Below, in pieces: positions 1 through 7,762 of a DNA stretch of 64,000 nt. Below the pieces are notes generated by a model. The model ran no database searches, was not told the origin of the DNA, and saw only the letters and a program-made list of their open reading frames with translations. The translations under genes and the position numbers were made by a program. Positions within the stretch are counted from its first letter, which is position 1. Every line of letters begins with the position of its first letter. The stretch is taken from positions 1 to 64,000 of the forward strand of contig JAPNVD010000030.1 of NCBI GenBank assembly GCA_026627305.1. Direction: 5' to 3'. Source of the DNA: Sulfolobaceae archaeon. GTDB taxonomy: Archaea > Thermoproteota > Thermoprotei_A > Sulfolobales > Sulfolobaceae.

Positions 1-141
1 TTGATTATTGGTAAGATGAATAAGGCCTTTGATGAGGTTTATGCTATGGCTAATAAGCTTAATAGTGATTTGAGGACTGCTGCTATGGCTATTGCTGTTG
101 ATAGGGTTGTTAGGGCTATGAAGGTAAGAGGAATGCTATAA
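1..141 (+). CDS. gdhA: Glutamate dehydrogenase, C-terminal fragment (cut by window edge)
   Basis: The reading frame enters from the left edge and ends in TAA. Its last 46 residues include an AFDEVYAMA segment and an [16 protein letters not shown] helix, which match the end of Glu/Leu/Phe/Val dehydrogenases, where a helix of the form AAYVVAVSRVYQAM precedes the C-terminus. Members interconvert glutamate and 2-oxoglutarate plus ammonia with NAD(P). The catalytic and nucleotide-binding parts lie outside the window, so cofactor preference cannot be read. The stop overlaps the end of the convergent next gene by 6 bases. Confidence 0.8.
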   Translation: MIIGKMNKAFDEVYAMANKLNSDLRTAAMAIAVDRVVRAMKVRGML

Positions 142-390
142 AATGTATAATACAATTAGGATTATGGCTATAATTAACGCTATTATTAGCATCCATTTGG
201 TTATTTCTTTTGAAGAGCCGAATACAATTGGAATAGGTCCTATGAATATAATACCGCCAGCTTGTGTTTTATTTTCTTGAGTGTTCGAACTATTTTTTTC
301 ACCTTCTATTAAGGCTCCTATAAAGATTAAAATGAAACCTATAAATATTATCAGTATTCCTCCTAAGAGTAAAAGGCTGACATAATTCAT
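136..390 (-). CDS. Small two-helix membrane protein, DUF131 family
   Basis: An 84-residue protein with a hydrophobic helix at about residues 4-27, a short polar loop rich in Asn/Gln/Lys, and a second helix at about 65-84. The loop ends in [15 protein letters not shown], the hallmark of the archaeal DUF131 (TIGR00304) family, whose function is unknown. It lies 10 bases from the ATPase gene that follows on the strand map (same direction, transcribed after it), so the two may share a transcript. It overlaps the convergent gdhA end. Confidence 0.75.
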   Translation of the reverse strand: MNYVSLLLLGGILIIFIGFILIFIGALIEGEKNSSNTQENKTQAGGIIFIGPIPIVFGSSKEITKWMLIIALIIAIILIVLYIL

Positions 391-400
391 AGTCTACTAT

Positions 401-1903
401 TTATATTTGAGCTAGCGCTTTTATTTTATTTGCTAATATCTCTATTTCCTTTGGTACTTCTAGAGTGTCTCTCGCAGTAACTAAAGTGCTAAGTGTACTT
501 CTCATCTTTTCAAATTCTAGTCCTCTTTTCTTTAGAACGTTTGATAACCATCTATATGTGTCATCTCTATATAGTTCTTTAAGCTCTTTTTCGTCAGGAT
601 AAACACCTAGAGATTTTAGAACTTCTAGTAATTCGTTCTTATTGTAATAGGACTCCAGGTCTCTATTAAATGGCACGCATATTTCTTTATCATTTATTCC
701 TAGCTTATCACAAAGGCCAACGAATATCAGATTAAATCCTAGTTTGTCTCTTAACTTCAGCCAATTTAACAATTCATAATCTGATTGTATTTTATACGCT
801 TTAATACCATTTTCTTCAGGAGATATACCTATCCTTTCCAGCCAATTAAGTATAGCATTAGGTTCTACCAAATCATTTACTAACATTATAATTTTGCTAA
901 ACAGTAGTTCATCAAGATTTACGTTCAATGCGGCCAGGAGAGTTTTAAGCTCCGCAGTTACAGGTACTTCGATAGCATTTGTGCTCTCTTTCTCTCTCTT
1001 TAATATTATAAAGTTGTCAGCGTGTTTAATGATGTATGGAGAGTGCGTTGATATAAATATTTGAATAAAATTATTAGATGCCCACTCCCTAAGCAATTTC
1101 ATTATTTTTACCTGCAAAATAGGGTGCATATTAACTTCTGGCTCCTCTAATAACAGAATCTTTCCATTACTTAACCATACTGTAAACAATAACAATATGA
1201 CCCTCTGAAAACCACTAGCAGCCAAATCTATGTAAATGGGTAAGTTATATACATTTAATACCAATCTTCTTGAGTCCCAGAATTCTATACCTTTTATTTC
1301 AGGGACAATACTGCTTATCAGATTTGAGAATTCATACCACTTTTTCTTAAGATTTATTGGAGAGTTAGAAAAGGAATTCATCGCTTTCAATAGTTCCTCG
1401 AAATATGTTTGATCAAAAATAGGAACGTATTCTACCTTACTGCTGGCATATGATAATAGCTTTTTAGTATCCTCTAATGACTCCCTAGTTGGTGGAGAGT
1501 TATTAATTAATAAGGTATCTAAGCTCCATTCAATATACCCATTATTGTAACTAACATTATTAGTTATCTCAATAACAAACCTCTCCTTTTTACCTAGTAC
1601 TCTTTCTGAATCGTTTTCATCAAAGTAAATTTTTCCTCCTAATTTTATCGGCTTTGAAGAATCATAACCATACCATAATAGTATATACTCCTGCCTTGTG
1701 TCTTCAATTCCTTTTCTTTCAATCCCTGCATTAAGGTTTCTTATGAATGTATAGATAGAAGTTAGTAGATTGCTTTTTCCATAGCCATTATATCCTAAGA
1801 CGATATTAGTATTTTCAATATTTCCTAATCGAATATTACCAATACTCCTAAAGTTGCTAGCGTAAAACTCCAGTAATTTCACATTTACCCACGGTATTAT
1901 CAT
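401..1903 (-). CDS. AAA family ATPase (AAA_21/OLD-like)
   Basis: A 500-residue SMC/RecF-type ATPase. Walker A is GYNGYGKS (residues 37-44), after an N-terminal strand reading EFYASNFRSIG, which is typical of this class. Walker B is ILLLEEPEVNMHP near residue 255, followed by an ISTHSPYI switch near 285. This order matches the AAA_21 and OLD ATPases found in DNA repair and defence proteins. The 190-residue C-terminal part sits where OLD nucleases carry a Toprim domain, but the expected LVEG motif reads LVND, so nuclease activity is doubtful. A GTG eight codons in (1882) is an alternative start. No reverse transcriptase or Gad/PARIS-like partner is next to it. Confidence 0.8.
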   Translation of the reverse strand: MIIPWVNVKLLEFYASNFRSIGNIRLGNIENTNIVLGYNGYGKSNLLTSIYTFIRNLNAGIERKGIEDTRQEYILLWYGYDSSKPIKLGGKIYFDENDSERVLGKKERFVIEITNNVSYNNGYIEWSLDTLLINNSPPTRESLEDTKKLLSYASSKVEYVPIFDQTYFEELLKAMNSFSNSPINLKKKWYEFSNLISSIVPEIKGIEFWDSRRLVLNVYNLPIYIDLAASGFQRVILLLFTVWLSNGKILLLEEPEVNMHPILQVKIMKLLREWASNNFIQIFISTHSPYIIKHADNFIILKREKESTNAIEVPVTAELKTLLAALNVNLDELLFSKIIMLVNDLVEPNAILNWLERIGISPEENGIKAYKIQSDYELLNWLKLRDKLGFNLIFVGLCDKLGINDKEICVPFNRDLESYYNKNELLEVLKSLGVYPDEKELKELYRDDTYRWLSNVLKKRGLEFEKMRSTLSTLVTARDTLEVPKEIEILANKIKALAQI

Positions 1904-1993
1904 TTAGACTTATTTTCATAAAACTATTAGCCAGATAACTATCGTTATATCTCTAATATAAGAAAAACGTGGGTATTATTTGCCAAAAGGTCT

Positions 1994-2776
1994 TTAAAGT
2001 GTTGACTTAAGAAGCCCACCATCAACCGGTATTAAAGCACCATTTATATAAGTAGCTAAGTTTGAGGCTAAGAATAATGCGACATTTGCTATTTCCTCAG
2101 GCATTGCTGGTCTATTTAATGGGACATCTTTCACTATCTCATTTCTTATTTCGTCTTCAGTTCTATTCTCCCTCCTACTCCTATCTTTTATTAACTGTTC
2201 CATCCTTTCCGTTAATACCCAACCTGGCATTATACCGTTAACTAAAATTCCCTTTCTGCCTAATAGCTGAGATGCTGACTTAATTAATCCCGCTAACGAA
2301 AGTCTTACTATATTGGATAAATCAAGATTAGGAAGAGGCTGCTTTAATGTAAAAGACGTTGATAGAATTATTCTATCTCCCTCTTTCATGTACTTAGCAG
2401 CTTCCTTTATTGCAACCACAGCGCTCATTAAAAGCAAATTGAAGCCTGTATACCAATCATCAATGGACAGTTCTAGAAAACTACCTGGTTTAGGGCTTCC
2501 TGTAACATAAACTAATATATTCAAACCATTTAGTATTTTATATCCCTCATTTATCAGTAATTTGACATCTTCGACGTTGGCTAAATCAGTCTTCATGTAA
2601 TAAACGTTGTCACTTATCTTTTTGAGGTTGTTATAGGCTTTGACTAAATTTTCCTCGTTATGCGAGGAAATTAATACATGTGCACCCTCTTCAAGAAATC
2701 TCTTGGCTATGGCGTATCCAATTCCTTTACTAGAAGCGGTTACTATAACTTTTTTATTTTTTATCCCCAGATCCAC
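1994..2776 (-). CDS. Atypical short-chain dehydrogenase/reductase (BKR-like), degenerate active site
   Basis: Rossmann fold of the SDR type. The GTG start at 2776 is chosen because it gives the usual MDLGIK opening before a VIVTASSKGIG nucleotide-binding loop; a TTG at 2797 is less likely. Later features include an LSTSF strand end, then NGIMPGWVLTERM (the PG..T segment). The Tyr-x-x-x-Lys catalytic pair is replaced: the aligned stretch reads SNIVR. This fits the subgroup of BKR-like SDRs known to lack the full catalytic tetrad, so normal reductase chemistry is not assured. The gene overlaps the end of the upstream udg gene by 23 bases and is probably cotranscribed with it. Confidence 0.8.
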   Translation of the reverse strand: MDLGIKNKKVIVTASSKGIGYAIAKRFLEEGAHVLISSHNEENLVKAYNNLKKISDNVYYMKTDLANVEDVKLLINEGYKILNGLNILVYVTGSPKPGSFLELSIDDWYTGFNLLLMSAVVAIKEAAKYMKEGDRIILSTSFTLKQPLPNLDLSNIVRLSLAGLIKSASQLLGRKGILVNGIMPGWVLTERMEQLIKDRSRRENRTEDEIRNEIVKDVPLNRPAMPEEIANVALFLASNLATYINGALIPVDGGLLKSTL

Positions 2777-3398
2777 GTTTAGATAGGAAGTCTTCAATAC
2801 TTAAAGGCTTTTTGTTTCCTATTAGTTGCCTAAGAGTTTCAAAGTCCTTCTCTAGTAATTCCTTCATGTTTGGATTATACAATGCTGTAGCAGGGTGTAA
2901 CATTGGTAACACCAGAACTTCACCATAATCAGACTTCCATTTAAAAATTTTTCCTCTCACTTTTGTTATACTAGTAAATTTTATGTTCATTTTATTAAAC
3001 ATGTAATTTGTAGAATGCCTACCTAACGTCACTATAATCTTAGGTTTGATTATACTTATTTGACTATCTAGATAAGGAGAGCAGGCTATTATTTCATCTG
3101 TCTCAGGATCTCTATTTTCAGGAGGTCTACATTTAACTACGTTAGTTATATATACTTTGTCTCTACCAATTCCTAACTTCTTATTTATTAGCTCAGTTAA
3201 TAGGCGACCAGCTGCACCTACAAATGGCCTTCCTTCTTCGTCTTCTGTAGCTCCAGGAGCCTCTCCTATAAACATTATTTCTGCGTCAGGGTTTCCCTCT
3301 CCTGGAACTGCATTCTTCCTACCTTCCCACAATCTGCATTTTTTACAACTTCTAATTTCTGCTGCTATCTTGTCTAACTCTTTTATTTTATCACTCAT
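2754..3398 (-). CDS. udg: Uracil-DNA glycosylase, family 4 (iron-sulfur type)
   Basis: A 214-residue enzyme that removes uracil from DNA, important where heat accelerates cytosine deamination. It has a Cys-x2-Cys pair at residues 18 and 21 and two more cysteines near 90 and 106, which ligate the 4Fe-4S cluster of the family. Further motifs are GEAPG (45-49), a GRPFVGAAGRLL segment, and LPMLHPA near residue 165. Length is normal. The start codon is unusual: its A is also the last base of the D box of a C/D sRNA directly upstream, and a purine-rich GAGGAGGGG lies about 14 bases before it. The SDR gene follows with overlap. Confidence 0.93.
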   Translation of the reverse strand: MSDKIKELDKIAAEIRSCKKCRLWEGRKNAVPGEGNPDAEIMFIGEAPGATEDEEGRPFVGAAGRLLTELINKKLGIGRDKVYITNVVKCRPPENRDPETDEIIACSPYLDSQISIIKPKIIVTLGRHSTNYMFNKMNIKFTSITKVRGKIFKWKSDYGEVLVLPMLHPATALYNPNMKELLEKDFETLRQLIGNKKPLSIEDFLSKRGSGDKK

Positions 3399-3450
3399 CA
3401 GCTTATCGACCCCTCCTCATTCCTCAGATTATGTCGACCTCATCACAATT
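3394..3450 (-). ncRNA. C/D box methylation-guide sRNA, abutting the udg start
   Basis: On the minus strand: C box GTGATGA (3440-3446), guide GGTCGACATAAT (3428-3439), D' box CTGA (3424-3427), 3-base spacer, C' box ATGAGGA (3414-3420, one mismatch), guide GGGGTCGATAAG (3402-3413), D box CTGA (3398-3401). Both guides are exactly 12 bases, the archaeal norm. Such RNAs bind L7Ae, Nop5 and fibrillarin to direct 2'-O-methylation of the base paired to the fifth guide position before the D or D' box. Predicted targets are AUUAU*GUCGACC and CUUAU*CGACCCC (methylated base before the star); the target RNA is not identified. It lies two bases after the stop of the upstream membrane protein gene and shares one base with the udg ATG. 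Confidence 0.85.
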
Positions 3451-3961
3451 ATTGTGCCCCACCCTGCTGAGGACCTTCATTACTTATTGTTTTTTCTGGT
3501 CCTGGTGGGAGGTGGGGCTTTCTAATTCTTCTATACGCTCTATAACCTAATAAAATTATTACGATTTGGCCTAGATCTAATTGTAAAGACTTTATTCCAT
3601 CAAACTTGATTAAGATAAATAAAGGTAATATTGTCATACTAGGCTTCCATACGTACCATATCATGAAGTAATTTGTATAGTTAAGTACTACGAATGAAAG
3701 TCCTAAGCCATCTATAATTGCTTGTGTCATATTAATTTCATTTGAGCTAAATAGAATGTATAAGATTATATAAATGAAGAAATCTATTGCAGCAGAAAAC
3801 GATATTCCTACGGGGAATAATAAGGAGATTTCCTTTCCTTGATATGCATATGCGACTGGCTCATTTATTGGCGTTAAAGGTACTAAAAATAGAAATACTA
3901 TGCTGAAAATGAAGCCTATGAAAGCTACTGTCAGATAGTAATCTTTTAAGTTCATTAGCAT
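3449..3961 (-). CDS. Multi-spanning membrane protein of unknown function
   Basis: I do not recognise a family. The protein has about five hydrophobic segments, the first being AFIGFIFSIVFLFLVPL and the last ending in a basic GYRAYRRIRKP tail, which points to a cytoplasmic C-terminus. The tail is proline- and glycine-rich. The frame extends upstream to 4027, but a TATA-like TAAACTTTATACT (3978-3990, minus strand) sits 24 bases before the ATG at 3961, which suits a leaderless start there; ATG 3955 is also possible. The C/D sRNA and udg follow on the same strand. Confidence 0.6.
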   Translation of the reverse strand: MLMNLKDYYLTVAFIGFIFSIVFLFLVPLTPINEPVAYAYQGKEISLLFPVGISFSAAIDFFIYIILYILFSSNEINMTQAIIDGLGLSFVVLNYTNYFMIWYVWKPSMTILPLFILIKFDGIKSLQLDLGQIVIILLGYRAYRRIRKPHLPPGPEKTISNEGPQQGGAQ

Positions 3962-3994
3962 AAATCTTAACATTTTAAGTATAAAGTTTATGGT

Positions 3995-4306
3995 ATGTCC
4001 ATTAACAAGAAATTTTATGATATGCAAACCCTCATATTAGCTAGAACCTCTATTGAGAAGTGTATTCTTCATGTGGATTCGAGAAAAGAAAAAACATTAT
4101 ATAGTTGGATTGAAAGAGAGCTTCAAGTCTTTATTAGAGAGTTCTCGGAAGATAGTGAAATAGGTCCTAAGATTAATGAGCTAAAGAAGGCAATAGCTGA
4201 AAGGTCATTTAAAAATCTACTCGAAGAACTTAAGGAGATAAAAAACATCTTAGATAATAGAATAAGTTATCTATATTCTTCAATAAAGAAAGAAGAAAAC
4301 AGATAA
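3995..4306 (+). CDS. Small helical protein of unknown function
   Basis: A charged, predicted all-helical protein of about 100 residues with no recognised domain and no membrane segment. It is rich in Glu, Lys and Ile and contains repeated helix-like stretches such as ELKKAIAERSFKNLLEELKEIK. It is transcribed divergently from the membrane protein gene. A TATA-like TTTTAAGTATAAAG (3973-3986) fits transcription from about 4005, which would favour the internal ATG at 4022 (94 residues) over the ATG at 3995. Confidence 0.5.
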   Translation: MSINKKFYDMQTLILARTSIEKCILHVDSRKEKTLYSWIERELQVFIREFSEDSEIGPKINELKKAIAERSFKNLLEELKEIKNILDNRISYLYSSIKKEENR

Positions 4307-4367
4307 CTTTGATGGTGTTATCGCATAAGTAAAATAGATAATTTAGATCATACTAACTAAAAATATT

Positions 4368-5237
4368 TTAAATTAGATGAAGTAGCTGAATCAGTCCTAT
4401 TCTATTTAGATATGCTTGATATATTGCCACAAGAATTATAATTATCGCAAACACTTTTCTTAGTGTTTGTCTTGGCATCTTTGAGGCTATTGTAGACCCA
4501 GCATATCCTCCGCCTATTCCACCTACTAAATATAATAAACTTATTATTATGTCGATATCACCATATACTGCATAAGTCGCAGCACCAACTACTCCAAACG
4601 TTCCTACAGCTAATAACGAAGTTCCTACAGCCTTTAACATATCAACCCCTGTACTAAATAGTAGACCAGGGACAACCAAGAATCCTCCACCTATTCCGAA
4701 ATAACCAGATGCGAATCCTACTGCGAATCCTACTGGGATTACTCTTTCTAGCCTTACTCTCTGTCTTAAGCTTAGATGTCCTTGTTTTGATGAATTTACT
4801 GAGTTCTCAACTGTTTTAGGATTACATTTTGAGTTCCACATTTTTATTGCAACGGCTATCATAAGGAAACTGAAGAGAAACAGTATTATTGCTCCACGTG
4901 TTAAGTGGCTTACATATACTCCTAAGACATCACCTACAACTCCTGGAATTGCGAAAAGTCCTCCTTCTAATAATTTAACATTGCCTCTTCTCCAGTGCAT
5001 GAATGAGTTAATGTAGGCATTAAGTCCTACAGCTAATGCAGTAGTTCCTAGCGTTAAATGTACTATATAAGTATATTCAGGAGATTTTGGAGGTATACCA
5101 TTAGCTAGTCCTACGAAGTAGAGCAGTAGTGGGATTGCTAATATTGATCCTCCTCCGCCGATTAATCCTAGACTAAAACCCACTAGAACACCTGAGACTA
5201 TCGAGAGCAAGTATTGAACTAATGTTAGTTCGACCAT
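4368..5237 (-). CDS. TauE/SafE family membrane transporter (sulfite exporter-like)
   Basis: A 289-residue membrane protein with about eight hydrophobic helices in two related halves. Each half carries the glycine-rich signature: GLIGGGGSILAIPLL near residue 25 and GYFGIGGGFLVVPGLL near residue 180. This duplicated motif defines the TauE/SafE (DUF81) family, exporters of sulfite, sulfonates or other small anions. The substrate cannot be read here; sulfite is plausible in a sulfur-oxidising organism. A TATA-like TTTTATATAC (about 5258-5267) lies 26 bases before the ATG, which fits a leaderless start. A DtxR-type regulator gene lies upstream on the same strand, with its own promoter. Confidence 0.85.
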   Translation of the reverse strand: MVELTLVQYLLSIVSGVLVGFSLGLIGGGGSILAIPLLLYFVGLANGIPPKSPEYTYIVHLTLGTTALAVGLNAYINSFMHWRRGNVKLLEGGLFAIPGVVGDVLGVYVSHLTRGAIILFLFSFLMIAVAIKMWNSKCNPKTVENSVNSSKQGHLSLRQRVRLERVIPVGFAVGFASGYFGIGGGFLVVPGLLFSTGVDMLKAVGTSLLAVGTFGVVGAATYAVYGDIDIIISLLYLVGGIGGGYAGSTIASKMPRQTLRKVFAIIIILVAIYQAYLNRIGLIQLLHLI

Positions 5238-5312
5238 ATGTAGTTACTTAGTTTCCTTGTATATAAAATTTTCTTAGTTATAATAACATAAAGTTTAAAA
5301 AATTCAAAATCA

Positions 5313-5714
5313 TTATTCAGGAATTTTCTCGCCATGAGGACATGTCTCAGGTTTTCCCAAATTCACATATAATTTTTCGATAACCTCTAAAGGCACCATG
5401 TAATCAAATTTCTTAGCGTAGTTGCACGCTTCAGCGGCTCCAAAACCTAAATTGAAGAGCCAATATTCTACAACTCTGTGTGCTTTTATAGCTTTATTTA
5501 ACTCTTTTTCACCTTCTTCAGTTAATTTTATACCCTTATTTGTCTTTTGTACGAATCCCTTTTTGATCAGATGATTAATTTCCTCATATGCACTTGCCGG
5601 TGAAATGCTCATCTCTTTAGCAATTTTAGAAAGTCTAGCGAAGCCTTCCTCATCAGTGAGGTGCTTTATAACAGTGAGGTATGTTCTCTCTCTTTGCGAT
5701 AACAATAATTCCAT
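5313..5714 (-). CDS. DtxR/MntR-type metal-dependent transcriptional regulator
   Basis: A 133-residue protein with an N-terminal winged helix (residues 8-65, including SKIAKEMSISPASAYEEINHL) and a shorter helical domain with KAHRVVEYWLF, Glu and Cys residues, ending in GKPETCPHGEKIP. That ending and the RVVE segment are typical of the metal-binding and dimerisation domain of DtxR/MntR/IdeR proteins, which repress metal uptake genes when iron or manganese is present. It lacks the C-terminal SH3-like domain, as many archaeal members do. Its promoter TATA at 5737-5746 appears to be shared with the divergent sRNA. Confidence 0.85.
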   Translation of the reverse strand: MELLLSQRERTYLTVIKHLTDEEGFARLSKIAKEMSISPASAYEEINHLIKKGFVQKTNKGIKLTEEGEKELNKAIKAHRVVEYWLFNLGFGAAEACNYAKKFDYMVPLEVIEKLYVNLGKPETCPHGEKIPE

Positions 5715-5736
5715 GATTAAATTTTATAGAAACTGA

Positions 5737-5746
5737 TATATTTAAG
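5737..5746. promoter_or_regulatory. Shared TATA box for dtxR-like gene (-) and C/D sRNA (+)
   Basis: The sequence TATATTTAAG reads as a crenarchaeal TATA element on both strands. Its centre lies 27 bases from the ATG of the DtxR-type gene (leaderless, minus strand) and about 22-26 bases from the expected 5' end of the sRNA on the plus strand. One element, or two overlapping ones, could serve both directions. Confidence 0.5.
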
Positions 5747-5762
5747 GTCTTCTACATAAAAA

Positions 5763-5820
5763 TTAGATGATGATGGTCGATGGCATGACTTGTGATTTCA
5801 AGTTATCCCAAGCTGATCAT
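5763..5820 (+). ncRNA. Probable C/D box sRNA
   Basis: Plus strand: C box ATGATGA (5767-5773), guide TGGTCGATGGC (5774-5784), D' box ATGA (5785-5788, one mismatch to CTGA), 3-base spacer, degenerate C' box GTGATTT (5792-5798), guide CAAGTTATCCCAAG (5799-5812), D box CTGA (5813-5816). Order and spacing fit an archaeal methylation guide, though D' and C' are imperfect. Predicted targets: GCCAUCGACCA and CUUGG*GAUAACUUG. A TATA element lies at the right distance upstream. The D box directly abuts the stop codon of the minus-strand gene that follows. Confidence 0.6.
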
Positions 5821-6419
5821 ATAACGAAAATTTCTATGTAGGTTGTATAGCCATAATTGTTATCCCATACAGGAATCATCAAAATCGAATCAGCATTTAC
5901 GTTGTAGATCCTCATGGTTATATTATAGTAATATATGTTACCATTTGAATAAATCAACTCTCTAGATGTGATGTTGTACAGGGAAACATTAAGACTAGCT
6001 ATCAGTATGTTATCTGGAGTTGTATTAGTTATAACGATAAGAACAAACCATGTAGTTGAGTTTGGTTGAGCGATTATTAATGACGGATATGTTGTAATTA
6101 CTATTCCCTTTTTAGATAACCAGCTAATATCTCTTAGATTTTCAGTATAGCTATTATAAAACTGATAAAGGTAATTAGTTGACGAGCTAGAAGATTGAAG
6201 TGATGTTTGGACGGTTAAAGGAATAAAATTTACATCATTAAAAAGGAGTATATAATGTACTTTCTTGCTCTCGTTATCAATATTCATAACCCCAACTGAT
6301 GGCGGTTGTTTAGGTATATTCATCATACTAATTATGTATAAGACGGCGAAAGCAAGAATTATAGAAGATATTATTCCTAATGCGATCATTAGTAAAGTCC
6401 TATTCACAATATTAAACAA
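5817..6419 (-). CDS. Membrane-anchored extracellular protein of unknown function
   Basis: One N-terminal hydrophobic helix (about residues 9-31, LLMIALGIISSIILAFAVLY) is followed by about 165 residues rich in Asn, Ser, Thr and Tyr with many N-x-S/T sites. This composition is typical of glycosylated surface proteins in Sulfolobales. No cleavable signal or catalytic motif is obvious; the helix most likely acts as an anchor with the bulk outside. I do not recognise a family. The gene on the opposite side is a membrane-linked winged-helix regulator, transcribed divergently, which may respond to this protein or to the same signal. Confidence 0.6.
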   Translation of the reverse strand: MFNIVNRTLLMIALGIISSIILAFAVLYIISMMNIPKQPPSVGVMNIDNESKKVHYILLFNDVNFIPLTVQTSLQSSSSSTNYLYQFYNSYTENLRDISWLSKKGIVITTYPSLIIAQPNSTTWFVLIVITNTTPDNILIASLNVSLYNITSRELIYSNGNIYYYNITMRIYNVNADSILMIPVWDNNYGYTTYIEIFVI

Positions 6420-6498
6420 CTCTTATCATTGCTTAAATATCTAATCCAAACATTTACAAGGTAAACATTTATCTTTCTGTAAAACATATTTAACTCAG

Positions 6499-6906
6499 AT
6501 GGTTGAAGAATTAACAGGGACATCCAAGAAGATCTACTACTACATGCTAAGGAAAGCTAGGCCTATTACTCCTAAGGAGATTCAAAGGGAATTGAATATT
6601 AGTACGATTTCATTAGTAAAATATCATCTACAAAAACTTGAAGAAGCCGGGCTTATAAAGGAGACTGATAAAGGTTATGTCGTAGTTAAAGTACTTGATG
6701 ATTACGCTAAAATGCGTAATCTAGTTCTGCCAAAATCGTTCTTCTTCGCTTCATTCTTTATATCTTCTCTAGGTTTAGGCATATATTTCTTTATTAAGGG
6801 AGATTATAAAGCGGACTCTGTGTATCTTTTACTTCTTCTTGGGATCTCTATTTATTTGTTTGTTAGTGATACTTTAAAGAAGTGGAAAAAACTTTTTCAA
6901 GAATGA
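6499..6906 (+). CDS. Winged-helix regulator with two membrane helices
   Basis: Residues 8-70 form a MarR/ArsR-like winged helix: PITPKEIQRELNIS, then STISLVKYHLQKLEEAGLI as the recognition helix, then a wing GYVVV. Two hydrophobic helices follow at about 82-98 and 106-124, ending in a basic tail. The DNA-binding domain would face the cytoplasm. Such membrane-tethered one-component regulators are common in Sulfolobales, but the target genes and signal are unknown. Transcribed divergently from the surface protein gene at 5817. Confidence 0.7.
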   Translation: MVEELTGTSKKIYYYMLRKARPITPKEIQRELNISTISLVKYHLQKLEEAGLIKETDKGYVVVKVLDDYAKMRNLVLPKSFFFASFFISSLGLGIYFFIKGDYKADSVYLLLLLGISIYLFVSDTLKKWKKLFQE

Positions 6907-6909
6907 GTT

Positions 6910-7242
6910 CTATATGCTGTCTTTGCCTAGTTCATAGTAGAGATAAAGGATTATTGAGTTATCTGTTGAATCTATTTTGGAGATTAGAAATCCCATATCT
7001 TCAGATATCTTCTTTATTGTTTCAATTACCTTATAATCAATAGGATTTATAATTGGTTGTATATCAATAACTAACGATATACTATATTCATAACTTTCAT
7101 CATCAGAATCATAAACTTCCGCAGAAAACCTTACGCTTACATCTACGTCATTAAGTTCTGAATTACTTTTAATTTGTGAAAGTAATTTGCCCATGATTTT
7201 TAAGGTATCCTGTAAGCTGTTTTCCTTCAAATCTTTTACCAT
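6910..7242 (-). CDS. Conserved-looking cytosolic protein of unknown function
   Basis: A 110-residue acidic, soluble protein with alternating hydrophobic patterns that suggest strands (VSVRFSAEVYDSDDESYEYSISLVIDIQ) flanked by helices. No cysteine pair, P-loop or membrane helix is present, and I do not recognise a family. It converges on the membrane-linked regulator with only 3 bases between the two genes, and it is divergent from the methylmalonyl-CoA mutase subunit. Confidence 0.5.
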   Translation of the reverse strand: MVKDLKENSLQDTLKIMGKLLSQIKSNSELNDVDVSVRFSAEVYDSDDESYEYSISLVIDIQPIINPIDYKVIETIKKISEDMGFLISKIDSTDNSIILYLYYELGKDSI

Positions 7243-7345
7243 TGTACCATGAAGTTATGAAAATTTAGAGTTTACTAAAATAATTCTTGCATATAGTTTA
7301 TCAGAGGAAAAGAGTTTATCTTCAGTTATTAAGAATAAACTATTG

Positions 7346-7762
7346 ATGGAAAGAAGAATTAAAGTATTGATAGCAAAATTAGGCTTGGATGGCCATGATA
7401 GGGGTGCAAAAGTGATAGCTAGAGGTTTAAGGGATGAAGGCATGGATGTTATTTATACTGGACTAAGACAGACACCTGAGCAAATAGTTAAAGCAGCTTT
7501 ACAAGAAGATGTAGATGTAATAGGTATTAGCATATTAAGTGGAGTTTATATGGAACTTGTTCCTAAAGTTATCGAATTGATGAAAAAATATGGTCTAGAG
7601 AATGTAGGATTGGTAGTTGGAGGGGTAATCGTTCCTGATGATATTCCTAAATTGAAAGCCCTAGGTGTTGATGAAGTATTTTTGCCAGGAAGTAGTATTA
7701 GAGAAATTGCTAATAGTATTAGAGATGTAGTGAAGAGGAAAAGAGGAATTAAAGTTGAATGA
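7346..7762 (+). CDS. Methylmalonyl-CoA mutase, cobalamin-binding subunit
   Basis: A 138-residue B12-binding domain. The base-off/His-on motif is present as [15 protein letters not shown] (D-x-H-x2-G, residues 15-19 region), followed by the GISILSG loop and GGVIVPDDI, which close around the cofactor's nucleotide tail. The mutase interconverts methylmalonyl-CoA and succinyl-CoA, a step in autotrophic 3-hydroxypropionate/4-hydroxybutyrate carbon fixation and propionate use. Archaea often carry this domain as a separate subunit; the large catalytic subunit is not in this window. The ATG at 7346 is preferred over the TTG one codon upstream. It overlaps the MeaB gene by 8 bases, a typical operon pair. 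Confidence 0.92.
   Translation: MERRIKVLIAKLGLDGHDRGAKVIARGLRDEGMDVIYTGLRQTPEQIVKAALQEDVDVIGISILSGVYMELVPKVIELMKKYGLENVGLVVGGVIVPDDIPKLKALGVDEVFLPGSSIREIANSIRDVVKRKRGIKVE

Noticed and set aside
2313..2510. Plus-strand frames lying opposite well-supported genes (for example here and at 3157, 14046, 20173, 61567)
   Set aside because: They have no recognisable domain and sit wholly or mostly opposite strong genes such as the SDR, udg, rad50 and SelD-like genes.
7275..7345. Two CTGA boxes on the minus strand before the methylmalonyl-CoA mutase subunit
   Set aside because: No C box (RTGATGA) lies upstream of them, so a C/D sRNA is not supported.
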